Shown piece by piece: positions 9,365-18,693 of a stretch of 64,000 nt of DNA. Both the position numbers and the translations under genes were made by a program. The stretch comes from Paenibacillaceae bacterium (GTDB lineage: Bacteria > Bacillota > Bacilli > Paenibacillales > NBRC-103111): contig JAQSYI010000001.1 in NCBI GenBank assembly GCA_029256185.1, positions 466,486-530,485 on the forward strand, written 5' to 3'. Position 1 is the stretch's first letter. Each line of letters starts with the position of its first letter. Below the pieces are notes generated by a model, which did no database searches, was not told the DNA's origin, and saw nothing but the letters and a program-made list of their open reading frames with translations.

Positions 9365-10454
9365 ACAGATTTCCCGCAATTGCTTCCGAATGAACTATGA
9401 CACCGACGCGCTCCGCGGAAAGCTCCTGCAGGTGGCACGGCGGACCATGAGCATGCCGCTTCCCTCGTGGAACTGGGGAGAGGGGGTTGCTTTGCTTGGT
9501 TTATACCGGGCCTGGGAGAGCTTGGGAGATGCGGAGATGCTATCCTTCATCCTGGGTTGGGCGGGCGGCATGGCTCCCGGGGATGAAGCTGTCATTAAAG
9601 TGAACTCCACCATACCGGCTTATGCTGCCGCCCTTGCCGCCGCTGCCGCCCGCGGACCGGATTATGCCGCTGCCGGCCCGCTGAGCGGAGAGGACTACGT
9701 CCTTTATACCCGACGGATTGCCGAATTTCTCTGTGGCTCCCATGCCAAGCTCGGCAATGGGGCACTTATGCATACCAGTCAGGAACGCAGCCAGCTCTGG
9801 GTGGATACCCTGTTTATGGCCGCAGTCTTCCTGTCCTATGCCGGCTGCCGGGATAAGACCGCCGGGTACAGCGGGGAGGCCGTCAGGCAGTTCTCCTCTC
9901 ACCTGGAGCTGCTGCAGACGGAATCGGGCCTGTGCTATCATGGCTACGATGATATGAGCAAGCGCCTGATCGGCACCCAATGGGCCCGGGGCAATGCATG
10001 GATCATGGCTGGCTTCCCCGATCTGGCCCAGTGGCTGGGCGGCTCTATGACAGAGGAACTGGAGCAAATCAGAGCCCGTGTCACCAGGCTGGCAGACGGA
10101 CTTATGAAGGTCCAGGACGTAAGCGGCTCCTGGCATACGGTATTGGATCAGCCCTCCACTTATCTGGAGACATCTTCTGCGGCCGGAATTGCTTATGGTC
10201 TGTTAAAGTCTTTCCGCCTGGGATTGCTTGATCCCAGCCGGTATGGACAGATGGCCGAGAAGGCGCTGTTGTGGCTGCTCTGCCAGATTGGAGAGGACGG
10301 AACCGTCCAGCGTGTTTCTGCGGGAACTCCTGTGCTCATCAATTATATCGTGTATAATGAGATCAGCGAAACCCGTATTCAGCTCTGGGGACAAGGTCTG
10401 GCCATGATGGCTTTATCCGAATGGCTGCTGGCCCTGGAAGGGTCGGAAGGCTGA
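9348..10454 (+). CDS. GH105 unsaturated uronyl hydrolase (YteR-like)
   Basis: A 368-residue cytoplasmic enzyme overlapping the lyase gene by 17 bp. Family signatures are present: WNWGEGV at 41-47, LWVDTLFM with the expected catalytic aspartate D153, and WARGNAW from W212. GH105 enzymes hydrate the 4,5-unsaturated uronate left by lyases and release a keto-sugar acid plus a shortened oligosaccharide. This fits directly behind the lyase gene. Known substrates in the family are rhamnogalacturonan, ulvan and other uronate disaccharides; the sequence does not say which applies here. Confidence 0.9.
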   Translation: MNTRPEQISRNCFRMNYDTDALRGKLLQVARRTMSMPLPSWNWGEGVALLGLYRAWESLGDAEMLSFILGWAGGMAPGDEAVIKVNSTIPAYAAALAAAAARGPDYAAAGPLSGEDYVLYTRRIAEFLCGSHAKLGNGALMHTSQERSQLWVDTLFMAAVFLSYAGCRDKTAGYSGEAVRQFSSHLELLQTESGLCYHGYDDMSKRLIGTQWARGNAWIMAGFPDLAQWLGGSMTEELEQIRARVTRLADGLMKVQDVSGSWHTVLDQPSTYLETSSAAGIAYGLLKSFRLGLLDPSRYGQMAEKALLWLLCQIGEDGTVQRVSAGTPVLINYIVYNEISETRIQLWGQGLAMMALSEWLLALEGSEG

Positions 10455-10533
10455 GAGGCGCTTCACACAGATGAACGGACCTTGACCGGGGCGGGCGGGC
10501 GACCCTAAGTTTTTGGCGCGGGAGAATGTCCTT

Positions 10534-12369
10534 ATGAACAAGATAAAGGATATATGGTACAGGCTGAAGCTCCGGTTTAAATTCTTGCTGTCCTATGCCC
10601 TGGTCATTGTCATCTCGGTAATGACCATCAGTATAATTGCGTATCAGGTCTCTTCCCAGGCCATCAATCAGATGGCGGTGGATGATTCCCGCGATCTGAT
10701 TGAGCAGATTGGATTGAACATCGACAAGCGGATGAGCGAACTGGAGGAATACGTATTCGCCCACTATAAGAATTCCGGTATTGTCCAGCTCCTTCCCTCC
10801 GATCCGGAGCTCCCGGCTGACAACCCTTATGTGATCCGCAGCGGCGTGCTCAGCTTTATGGATGATTTCCTCTATTCGCGTCCATTCATCACTACAGTAA
10901 TGATCCGCCAGATTAACGGGGATAACGAATTTATCCGCCGTACCGGGGCCCCGGACACGCAAGAGGAGATGGAGGCCTCCTTCGACGAAGAGCGGATGAA
11001 GGCCAAGCGCGGCCAGGTGCTGTGGTTGCCCGGGAGCAACCAGCGTATTTATATGCAGCGGGCCATGTATAATGTGGAAACATCGGCCCTGATCGGATAT
11101 ATTTCCATTGGCATTGAAGAGGATTACCTAAGCGAGTTTTACAAGGAGGCCCGGGGACGCAGCCGGGGGCAGTTTATTCTGCTCAATGAAAACAATGAGC
11201 TGCTGATGAACAGCAGCCGGGAGCTTCAGCGGGTTGTGGACAAGCTGGCAGCGGGCGGCCGATTGGACGGGGAATCCACCAGCTTTGAGCTGAAGGATAA
11301 TGGGGAAGCATACTTGTTCACCCTGCGTTCTTTTTCGGATGGCAACTGGAAGTTGTTGAACCGGATTGCCGTTTCCGAGCTGACCAAACCGGCACAAGCC
11401 ATGAAATACGGTATTATTATCGCTTGCCTGTTGTCTTTTTTTGCAGCACTTCTGATGGCGGTATATTTATCCAAGGGAATTACAGGGAATGTAAAGCTGT
11501 TGCTCGGCAGTATGAAGGGGGTTTCGGAGGGACGCTTTGACCAACTGGTAGTGACCAAAAGCAAGGATGAAATCGGGCAATTGGCCCACCGGTTCAATCT
11601 GATGACACAAAAAGTCAATGAGCTGATCACGGTTGTGTACAAGGAGAAGCTGCTAAAGGAGCAAGCTGAGCACGAATCCCTTCAGTTCGAGTATAAGGCG
11701 CTTCAGGCCCAGATGAATCCCCACTTCCTGTACAACACACTGGAATCGATTCAAAGTCTTGCCTTGCTGCAGGGAGAGAAGAAGATCAGCGATATGGTCT
11801 ATTTGCTGGGAAGCCTGCTGCGCGAGAGCATCCGCCAGAAGAACGATGTGATCTTGCTGCGGGAGGAATTGCAGTACGTAGTCAACTATCTGGAAATTCA
11901 GCAGATCATGTACGACGATCAGTTGGAGGTCATCTATGAGTTGGATGAGGCGCTGCTATGCGTACCGGTGCCAAAGCTGATTTTGCAGCCTATTGTAGAG
12001 AACGCCATTCTGCACGGGATTGAGAAAAAGCCGGGCAAGGGAATTATCCATATCCGGTGCTTTGCCGAGACAACGGAACAAAGCGGCGGCGGGCAAGAAA
12101 CCCCACCTGGTGTTCTGCGGGTGGAGGTGCAAGACAACGGGGTAGGCATGGAGCCTGCCGTTGTCCAATCGCTGCTTGCAGCGGACAGCGGCGGCGAGGA
12201 GGGAGATGCCAGGCATACCAGGGTCGGCATCGGCAGCGTCAATAAACGCATCAAAATCTTGTATGGGGCCTCTTATGGGGTGATGATCGAGAGCGAAACT
12301 GCCAAGGGAAGCCTGATTGCCATCCGGCTGCCTATTGTCCGCAACGAAGAGGGAGGAGAAACACCATGA
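10534..12369 (+). CDS. Sensor histidine kinase, YesM family
   Basis: A 611-residue membrane kinase. Transmembrane helix 1 spans about 17-38 and helix 2 about 291-313, enclosing a Cache-like extracellular sensor. A HAMP linker, the His_kinase block NPHFLYNTLESI with phospho-acceptor H397, and a HATPase domain with N-box ENAILHG (N490) and G-box DNGVGM (D534) follow. A TTG at 10513 is in frame, but the ATG at 10534 has GGGAG about 10 nt upstream. The stop overlaps the regulator gene at 12366. It probably senses the polysaccharide, or the loaded binding protein, and phosphorylates that regulator. Confidence 0.93.
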   Translation: MNKIKDIWYRLKLRFKFLLSYALVIVISVMTISIIAYQVSSQAINQMAVDDSRDLIEQIGLNIDKRMSELEEYVFAHYKNSGIVQLLPSDPELPADNPYVIRSGVLSFMDDFLYSRPFITTVMIRQINGDNEFIRRTGAPDTQEEMEASFDEERMKAKRGQVLWLPGSNQRIYMQRAMYNVETSALIGYISIGIEEDYLSEFYKEARGRSRGQFILLNENNELLMNSSRELQRVVDKLAAGGRLDGESTSFELKDNGEAYLFTLRSFSDGNWKLLNRIAVSELTKPAQAMKYGIIIACLLSFFAALLMAVYLSKGITGNVKLLLGSMKGVSEGRFDQLVVTKSKDEIGQLAHRFNLMTQKVNELITVVYKEKLLKEQAEHESLQFEYKALQAQMNPHFLYNTLESIQSLALLQGEKKISDMVYLLGSLLRESIRQKNDVILLREELQYVVNYLEIQQIMYDDQLEVIYELDEALLCVPVPKLILQPIVENAILHGIEKKPGKGIIHIRCFAETTEQSGGGQETPPGVLRVEVQDNGVGMEPAVVQSLLAADSGGEEGDARHTRVGIGSVNKRIKILYGASYGVMIESETAKGSLIAIRLPIVRNEEGGETP

Positions 12370-13685
12370 ACGAGCCCATCAGAACCATTGTACTGGATGA
12401 TAAGCCGTTGATCCGCAAGGCAATTGTACAGCATGTGGATTGGCCTGCTCTGGGCTGCCTCGTCGTGGGCGAGGCAGGCAATGGACTGGAGGGCATGCGG
12501 CTTATTGACGAGTGCAAGCCTGATCTGATGGTGACGGACATCCGGATGCCCGGCTGCGATGGACTGGAGCTGGCGGATTATATGAAGCGGGTGTCTCCCG
12601 GATCCCGGGTGATTCTGATTACCGGTCATCAGGAATTCGAATATGCCCGCCGGGCGGTAACCGTGGGGGCGTTCGACTTTATTCTTAAGCCCATTCACTA
12701 TACGGAGCTGCAGCGGATTATTGCCAAAGCGGCAGAAGAGATGCTGCGGGAGCGGCAGGAGGAAGCGGAACGGCTTCAGGCGCTTCAGATAAGCGAGAAT
12801 TATGAACGGGATTTTCGGGAAGCGCTTCCTTTTTTGCGCAGCAAACTTGTGGCGGACTACATCACAGGACAAAACGGTCAAGGGGGCGGGTTGACGGAGC
12901 GGGCTGAGCTTCTGGAGTTTCAGTGGTTTATGCTGGTTCATTGCCGGCTGCGGCAGTCCGATAAGATGCAGGACAGGGAGCATGCGGACAGACCCGCCCT
13001 TCCGGCTCTAAGGCAGGCTATTGCCGCCGCCGGGGGGGAATGGGCCCGGGAAGCGGCGGCTGCAGGTGCAGAAGCTGTGCAAGCGGCAGTAGGGGAGGAT
13101 CTGGTGCTGGTTCTGATGCTGAAGCACGCCCGGTTTCATTCGGAAGAGCGGGCAATGGCAGCTGCAACGGCCTGTGCGGCTCACTGGGAGCAGCTGGTCC
13201 TGGACATCGCCGGCAGGGAAGGGGGCATAACCGCTTCAAGCTCGTTGTACGGGCATCCCTCCCAATTAAAAGAAGCTTTTGCAGAAACCGCAAGGCAACT
13301 GGATGCTTACTTTTTTGCCGGTTTTAGTGCGGGGGATCAACCGGGCCGTTCCCGGACCGTATACAGCCAGAATGTGAAGAGGGCACTGGAATTTATTCGT
13401 ACCCATTATGCGAAGACGCTGAATCTGTCCCTGGTTGCCCGGGAGCTGAATGTCAATCCCAGTTATCTCAGCCGGATCCTCAGCCAGGAGACGGGCAGTT
13501 CCTTCGTGGAGTTGGTGGCCAGGGCCCGTATTGAAGCGGCCAAGCGCCTCCTCAAGGAAGGACAATACCGGGTAAATGAGGTGTGCGAGCGGGTAGGTTA
13601 CAAGGAATACAACTATTTTTATCAGATCTTCAAGAAATACACCGGAATGACTCCTACGGATTATAAAAACGAGAAAAAAGGATGA
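12366..13685 (+). CDS. Response regulator, AraC-type DNA-binding output (YesN-like)
   Basis: A 439-residue protein: a receiver domain at 1-120 with acidic pair D11/D12, phosphorylation site D58 (VTDIRMPG) and K108 (LKPI); a coiled and variable middle; then two helix-turn-helix motifs in the last 100 residues ending YKEYNYFYQIFKKYTGMTP. It is translationally coupled to the kinase gene (ATGA). It lies within the operon it probably activates, giving positive feedback. Confidence 0.94.
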   Translation: MNEPIRTIVLDDKPLIRKAIVQHVDWPALGCLVVGEAGNGLEGMRLIDECKPDLMVTDIRMPGCDGLELADYMKRVSPGSRVILITGHQEFEYARRAVTVGAFDFILKPIHYTELQRIIAKAAEEMLRERQEEAERLQALQISENYERDFREALPFLRSKLVADYITGQNGQGGGLTERAELLEFQWFMLVHCRLRQSDKMQDREHADRPALPALRQAIAAAGGEWAREAAAAGAEAVQAAVGEDLVLVLMLKHARFHSEERAMAAATACAAHWEQLVLDIAGREGGITASSSLYGHPSQLKEAFAETARQLDAYFFAGFSAGDQPGRSRTVYSQNVKRALEFIRTHYAKTLNLSLVARELNVNPSYLSRILSQETGSSFVELVARARIEAAKRLLKEGQYRVNEVCERVGYKEYNYFYQIFKKYTGMTPTDYKNEKKG

Positions 13686-13691
13686 TATCCC

Positions 13692-16600
13692 ATGAAATGG
13701 GGAAAGTACGTTACTGGAGCGGTAACCCTGGCAGCCATCGCCTGCGTCCTGCAGTGGAGTCCTCCTTCCGCCAGCGCGGAAACGGCAAGCATAACCCTTG
13801 CCCCGCAAGCGGATGCATATGTACAGGGCGGCTCGGCATCGGGGAATAATTACGGCACCAACCCAAGCATCGCCTTGCGGGGCGACCGCTACCGGGACGG
13901 CTATCTGCGGTTCGATTTGTCGGCGCTTCACGGCACGGTGACAAGCGCCAAGCTGTTGCTCACCGGAGGGGCGCCTGTACCCGCGGTCAGTATCCAGACC
14001 GTAGCGGAGGATGGCTGGAGTGAAACGGCGCTGACCTACAGCAATCGTCCCGCGGGCTCAGGTACTGTTATTGCAGGGGTGAGACCCGATACGAGCGGGC
14101 CGGTGGAGTTTGATCTTGGAACCCTGGTGAGGGCCGAACAACAAGGAGACAAGCAGCTGTCGCTTGTTCTGTTCTCTACATTGGGCACTTCGGCCGGCAC
14201 CAATTTTGATTCCCGGGAAACCGTAAGTGGAACGGCGCCCAGGCTGGTGGTGGAGCTTGATCCCACCCAAACGCTTATACCGGAGGCGGATGCGTATGTG
14301 CAGGGTGGTTCCGCTGCGGCCAATAATTACGGAGGCAGCGAAATTCTGGCGCTACGGGGAGACCGTTACCGGGATGCCTACCTGAGGTTCAACCTGGGCG
14401 GCTTTCCCTACGCCGTTCAGAGGGCCGGACTGCAATTGACAGGCGGGTTCACGCCTCCTGCAACCAATGCCGACTTTGTCAGCCAGGACGATTGGGGTGA
14501 GCTCTCCCTCACCCATGCCAACAGACCGTCATCGGTCAATGCACCTGTGTCGGGGGAGCGTACGGGTCCTGCGGGTCCCGTCGTCTTTGATGTGACTCAG
14601 GCCGCGAAGACGGAGAGCCTGGGAGACAATAAGCTGTCCTTGCTCCTGTATTCCACCCTGGGCGCTGCCACCAGCTATAATTTTCATTCCAAGGAGAGCA
14701 CAACCGGCACTCCTCCCCAACTGATTGTTGAGCCTGTGGTCCAAGCGGTCACACTTCAGGCCGAGGAGGTGGCCAGCGTCCAGTCCGGCTCGCGAGCGAC
14801 GGATACCTTCCCTGATACGATAATGACCCGGGTTAGCAACAAACACGCCTACCTCCGGTACGACCTGAGCGGATTGGAAGGGATAGTGACCGGAGCGAAG
14901 CTCCGTCTGGCGGGCACCTCAGATATGCTGAAGGCCTTCGCCGTGTCCGGGGACAACTGGTCCAAGGACACGCTCACGTACAGCAATGCACCAGTGTCCG
15001 GGCGGGAGATCGCCGTTGGCCAATACGGACCGGCGGGATACGTCGATCTGGATGTGACCAGCCAGGTCCAGTATGAGCATTCCTTCGACCAACATTTTTC
15101 TGTCAAGCTGTCTTCCACGATTGCAGACGAAATCACCTATGTGTACGGAAGCCGGCCTGAGTTGGTGCTGACTATGCTGTACCGCCCCAGGCTCAGCTCC
15201 GTTACGCTGGAACCGAAGATTCCATTTGGCAATTCTACTGCATCCATTCCTCTGCAAGGGGAGATGAAGCAGGAATTCCAGGCATTCGCCCTGGATCAGA
15301 ACGGTGGTGTTATGCAAGATGAGCCGATAATTTGGTCGGTTGACGGTTCTCCTGCCGGGGTGGCTGTGGATGCTGCCGGAGTGTTGAGCGTGTCCAATGC
15401 AGCATCCGCCGGCCCGGTTGTCCTGCGGGCGGCTGCGGCCGGGGACAGCGCTGTGGCTGAAACCGCCTCTGTGACTCTGCTTGCTTCCGTACCCAATGCC
15501 CGTACGCATCCTTATGCCCTGTATCATGCGTCTGACTTGGCGGCATTGCGGAGCAAGGCGCAAAGCGCGCCCTACCAGCCTTGGTATACTGCCGTCAAGG
15601 CCACTGCCGACAAATGGACGCAATCCCAACTGGATGATATTCCGCAGATGAATCCTTGGCGCACCTTTACGTTTACCTTTCAGGCTCCGCCGGAGGCCGT
15701 CTCCGTCAAGCTAAGCTACCGTCTGTACGGCAAAGGCAGCATCCGTCTTGACAATGCGGCGCTCATTGAAATCGGGCAAGAGGATGTCTCCGTCCCCAAT
15801 GCCGGCTTTGAGAGTGGAAGCATCTGGCCGGACGGGTGGAGCAGGACCGTCTGGAGCGGCTCGCCTGTTTTTGAATGGGCCATGAACGGGATCATGGAGC
15901 AGGGCAGCACAGGTCTCCGTTCGGCCAGGATCAGCAACGGGGACAGCGGGGACCGTGGCGGCTGGACAACGGCAGGAGGGCTTCCTGTTGCTGCAGGGAG
16001 CATGTATTCGGCCCAGGTGGATGTGAGTCAGGTGGAGCTATTGGAGGAAGGCTTCTATGTCATAGCCGAATTCCAGGATGGGGCGGGGCAGGACTTGGGA
16101 GCACCGCTGCGCTCGCTTCGCTTTAACCGGCTCACCATGACGCCGAGAGCAGGGCTTGGATTGGCTGAGCAAGCCGTCGCCTATGCGGTGGAGGACAACG
16201 CCCTTTATGCGGAAAAAGCGAAAAAAACGCTGGACTATACGCTTCGTGACATGCGTGAGATGATGGTGGGTTACCTGTCTACCGGGAATGACCCTGATCA
16301 GACCTCGCAGGCGGTTCATATCGGGCGGGGACTGGGCAACGCCGCCATCGCTTATGATATGATCCGGAGTTCAGGCGTGATTTCCACAGAGGAGGATAAT
16401 GAACTGCGCTCCCTGTTTTATTGGATTGCAGATCAATTATTGAACCAGTCCTATTATGATTATTCCGACGATACAGCCGCCCGCTCCAACTATAATTCGG
16501 ACAGAGCGGCCGGATTGGGAATTTTTGCCGTTATCTTTCCGGAGTATGCCAGCTCCTCCACTTATCTGAACCATGCCGTCTCCCAGATTCAGTGGCAGCT

Positions 16601-17945
16601 TGCCCATGTGGCAGGGGCAGATGGCGGATGGCCGGAAACCATCCGTTACCACCAGGCGGTGATGGACCGCTGGATTCCATTTGCCAAGATGCTGAAGCGC
16701 ACAGGGGGAACGGACTTGTTCCAGAACGGCAAGTTCAAGCAGATGTTCCGGTTTCTCATCGAGACTCAGACACCCCGGGATGCCGTCCATACCCTCGCTC
16801 CCGGCAAAGCCGCTTATCCGGCAATCGGAGATCACACCTGGCGCGAGGCTGTGCACATTCTGGGTATGGGAGCACCGGAATATACGGCCGCCGATCCGTT
16901 GCTCAGCAAGCAGATGATGTATGCCTGGAACCGTTCCGGCTCCGTCCTTAAAGCCTATTATTCGGTTATGACACTGATTTCCTTTGATCCGTCCTTGCCG
17001 GAGCAGAGTCCTGCGTTGTCATCCCGGGCGTTCGACGATATGGGGTATATCATTTTCCGCCAGGATTATGATCAGCCGGGGGAGGATTATATGGCGATCG
17101 TAGGCGGTTCCCCCCAGTTGAAATCCCATCAGCATGAGGACAGGGGAAGCTTCTCTCTTTATGCCGATAATACGCCTCTCTCCCTGGACCCGGGTGTATC
17201 CGCCTACGGCATAGGGGTCAATCCCAACTGGTATCAGACCTCCAAGCCGCATAATACGGTGCAATTCAAAAACTCGTCCGGCGTTTATGCCGACGGGCCG
17301 GTTACTTCTGTAGTGGAAGCTACTTATTTTTCCTCGGAACTGGATTATTTGCGGATCTCGATTCCCGATAACCTTGCCGACCGTTACATCCGCCATATTG
17401 CTTATGTGCGCAAGCCTTATGACGCGTATGTGATCTGGGATGATATTGCTTCCGCCCGGCCAAGCGCTATCCGCTATCATACCTTAAGCACGTCCACGGA
17501 GGTGTCCGGGCCTGTCGCCGTAGCCCACGGCTACAACAACAAGGACCTGGAGATTTCCTGGCTGCGCCCGGCCAATCCCGTGATCATGCAGTCTACAGGA
17601 GCTTTGGCCGATGGGTATCCGCAGAACTTTCAGGAGATGCTGACGGTGGAGGGGGCAGCGAATGGGGATTACTTGACCGTGCTGTATCCCAAGACAAGCG
17701 GAGCAGGCGGCTTGTCCACCACGACGCTGGAAGTCGGTCAGCCGCAGGCGCATGCCTACAAGGTGATGAAGCCGGACGGTTCATGGTTTGTCATCCTGCT
17801 GAACAGGGGCGCGGTCAGTCTGACCGTTCAAGTGCCTGTCTCCGCTGATTTGACTGATCTTCGCACAGGCACTGTATACGGCACCTCCGCCGGCGGCACA
17901 GCCGTGCATATAGGGCCTGGAGAAATGGCCGTTATGCAGCCGTAG
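13692..17945 (+). CDS. Secreted multidomain lyase: three CBM96-like modules + heparinase II/III-like
   Basis: A 1417-residue exported protein with a signal peptide ending near ASAE (about residue 30). Modules: two closely similar DNRLRE/CBM96-like domains at about 31-170 and 194-345 (both with DAYVQGGSA and RGDRYRD motifs), a more diverged third at about 351-497, an Ig-like Big_2 domain at 500-595, then an alpha/alpha-toroid and a C-terminal beta domain of the heparinase II/III type with HQHEDRGSF (H1146, H1148) and a later WYQTSKPHNTV block. No cell-wall anchor is seen, so it is probably released. It should depolymerise the uronic polysaccharide outside the cell and feed the importer encoded upstream. 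It starts 6 bp after the regulator gene and ends the operon. Confidence 0.85.
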   Translation: MKWGKYVTGAVTLAAIACVLQWSPPSASAETASITLAPQADAYVQGGSASGNNYGTNPSIALRGDRYRDGYLRFDLSALHGTVTSAKLLLTGGAPVPAVSIQTVAEDGWSETALTYSNRPAGSGTVIAGVRPDTSGPVEFDLGTLVRAEQQGDKQLSLVLFSTLGTSAGTNFDSRETVSGTAPRLVVELDPTQTLIPEADAYVQGGSAAANNYGGSEILALRGDRYRDAYLRFNLGGFPYAVQRAGLQLTGGFTPPATNADFVSQDDWGELSLTHANRPSSVNAPVSGERTGPAGPVVFDVTQAAKTESLGDNKLSLLLYSTLGAATSYNFHSKESTTGTPPQLIVEPVVQAVTLQAEEVASVQSGSRATDTFPDTIMTRVSNKHAYLRYDLSGLEGIVTGAKLRLAGTSDMLKAFAVSGDNWSKDTLTYSNAPVSGREIAVGQYGPAGYVDLDVTSQVQYEHSFDQHFSVKLSSTIADEITYVYGSRPELVLTMLYRPRLSSVTLEPKIPFGNSTASIPLQGEMKQEFQAFALDQNGGVMQDEPIIWSVDGSPAGVAVDAAGVLSVSNAASAGPVVLRAAAAGDSAVAETASVTLLASVPNARTHPYALYHASDLAALRSKAQSAPYQPWYTAVKATADKWTQSQLDDIPQMNPWRTFTFTFQAPPEAVSVKLSYRLYGKGSIRLDNAALIEIGQEDVSVPNAGFESGSIWPDGWSRTVWSGSPVFEWAMNGIMEQGSTGLRSARISNGDSGDRGGWTTAGGLPVAAGSMYSAQVDVSQVELLEEGFYVIAEFQDGAGQDLGAPLRSLRFNRLTMTPRAGLGLAEQAVAYAVEDNALYAEKAKKTLDYTLRDMREMMVGYLSTGNDPDQTSQAVHIGRGLGNAAIAYDMIRSSGVISTEEDNELRSLFYWIADQLLNQSYYDYSDDTAARSNYNSDRAAGLGIFAVIFPEYASSSTYLNHAVSQIQWQLAHVAGADGGWPETIRYHQAVMDRWIPFAKMLKRTGGTDLFQNGKFKQMFRFLIETQTPRDAVHTLAPGKAAYPAIGDHTWREAVHILGMGAPEYTAADPLLSKQMMYAWNRSGSVLKAYYSVMTLISFDPSLPEQSPALSSRAFDDMGYIIFRQDYDQPGEDYMAIVGGSPQLKSHQHEDRGSFSLYADNTPLSLDPGVSAYGIGVNPNWYQTSKPHNTVQFKNSSGVYADGPVTSVVEATYFSSELDYLRISIPDNLADRYIRHIAYVRKPYDAYVIWDDIASARPSAIRYHTLSTSTEVSGPVAVAHGYNNKDLEISWLRPANPVIMQSTGALADGYPQNFQEMLTVEGAANGDYLTVLYPKTSGAGGLSTTTLEVGQPQAHAYKVMKPDGSWFVILLNRGAVSLTVQVPVSADLTDLRTGTVYGTSAGGTAVHIGPGEMAVMQP

Positions 17946-17974
17946 TCGCGCATGGAGACAGCACATTTAACCAA

Positions 17975-18010
17975 GAAGGACTGTCCGGGCAAGTTCCCGG
18001 GCAGTCCTTC
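17975..18010 (+). terminator. Intrinsic terminator of the 3.6-17.9 kb operon
   Basis: A 15-bp stem with one G-U pair (left arm 17975-17989, right arm 17996-18010) and a short TTTA tail, 30 bp after the lyase stop codon. Confidence 0.8.
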
Positions 18011-18141
18011 TTTAGAGGTCTCAGACTTCCATGCGGACCTGAGAGGCCGTTATTTGCGGAAAAAGCAGGGGTTAGCACGGCTAGCGGACTGGAAAGCCTT
18101 TATTGAGCGGAAAACCCCCTGAGTGGGGGCAAAAGAGTTAC

Positions 18142-18214
18142 ATAAGAGCGCGTGAGTCCGTTAGAATTCCAAACCCTCGGATTTTTGCTAAATAAGAGCG
18201 GTGATGTCCGTTAG
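18142..18214 (+). repeat. Two copies of a ~24-bp intergenic direct repeat, 50-bp period
   Basis: ATAAGAGCG followed by GTCCGTTAGA occurs at 18142-18165 and again at 18192-18214. The surrounding A/T- and G-rich text (18050-18250) has further looser echoes (TTATTTGCGG, TTTATTGAGCGG). It is non-coding and looks like a genus-type intergenic repeat. No function is evident. Confidence 0.6.
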
Positions 18215-18286
18215 ACTAAGGAGATGGCCTTTTTTCGCCCAAATACTCCGATTTTCGTTGAAATCCTCCTGTTATGTTCCTTTCTA

Positions 18287-18449
18287 GGGTGTGTATGAAA
18301 ACTCCGTGGGGAGCAGATTTAGTCGAACTTTCGTTTCTGGCAAGGCGCTTTTGTGCAGGCGTACCGGGGACCCCGGGCCAAGCGAAGCAACGAAGCTAGG
18401 GGCGAAAAGGCGGCAAAAGATGCCCTCAAGCGAGTTTTCAGACACGCCC
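18287..18449. mobile_element. 163-bp MITE with 18-bp terminal inverted repeats and TA duplication
   Basis: The left end GGGTGTGTATGAAAACTC (18287-18304) and the reverse complement of the right end (18432-18449) match at 16 of 18 positions. Both ends are flanked by TA (18285-18286 and 18450-18451), the target duplication typical of IS630/Tc1-mariner-type transposition. The interior has a GC-rich palindrome (CCGGGGACCCCGG) and no transposase. A 101-codon minus-strand frame crossing it (18319-18624) has no ribosome binding site and is a by-product of the element. It is a non-autonomous element that would need a transposase supplied elsewhere. Confidence 0.75.
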
Positions 18450-18555
18450 TAAATAGAGTTTGAAAAAAGCGCATGATTAACGGGAGGTTTGAGATTATCG
18501 GTTTTCCCCGTAAAGGGCCGATGAGAGAAAAACTGGCCGTTTTGACGGGAGGTTT

Positions 18556-18599
18556 TTCCGTTGATTTCCGTTGATTCGTTGGTTCCGTTGATTTCCGTT
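18556..18599 (+). repeat. 17-bp direct repeat in the intergenic region
   Basis: TTCCGTTGATTTCCGTT occurs at 18556-18572 and 18583-18599, each containing TTCCGTT twice. About 70 bp upstream, ACGGGAGGTTT appears at 18479 and again near 18545. These look like slippage or element debris; no gene is recognisable at 18450-18650. Confidence 0.6.
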
Positions 18600-18656
18600 C
18601 TTTATTGAGGAGCGGGTCGTGCATGGATGTTTATTCTGCCGGTGCAGAAAAAAAAG

Positions 18657-18680
18657 ACCTGGCGGTATCTTCCGCCAGGT
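18657..18680 (-). terminator. Intrinsic terminator of the minus-strand exporter operon
   Basis: A 9-bp perfect stem (18657-18665 with 18672-18680) and a 6-nt loop, followed in minus-strand sense by eight U residues. It is the first strong terminator downstream of the genes ending at 18897, about 215 bp away. Confidence 0.8.
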
Positions 18681-18693
18681 TCTTCTCAATCTG

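Noticed and set aside
18142..18214. Spaced repeats as a CRISPR array
   Set aside because: Only two imperfect copies, no palindromic repeat, no further units and no cas genes in the window.
18319..18624. Minus-strand 101-codon frame in the intergenic region
   Set aside because: It crosses the MITE and short repeats; it lacks a ribosome binding site and its arginine/leucine-rich sequence comes from the element.
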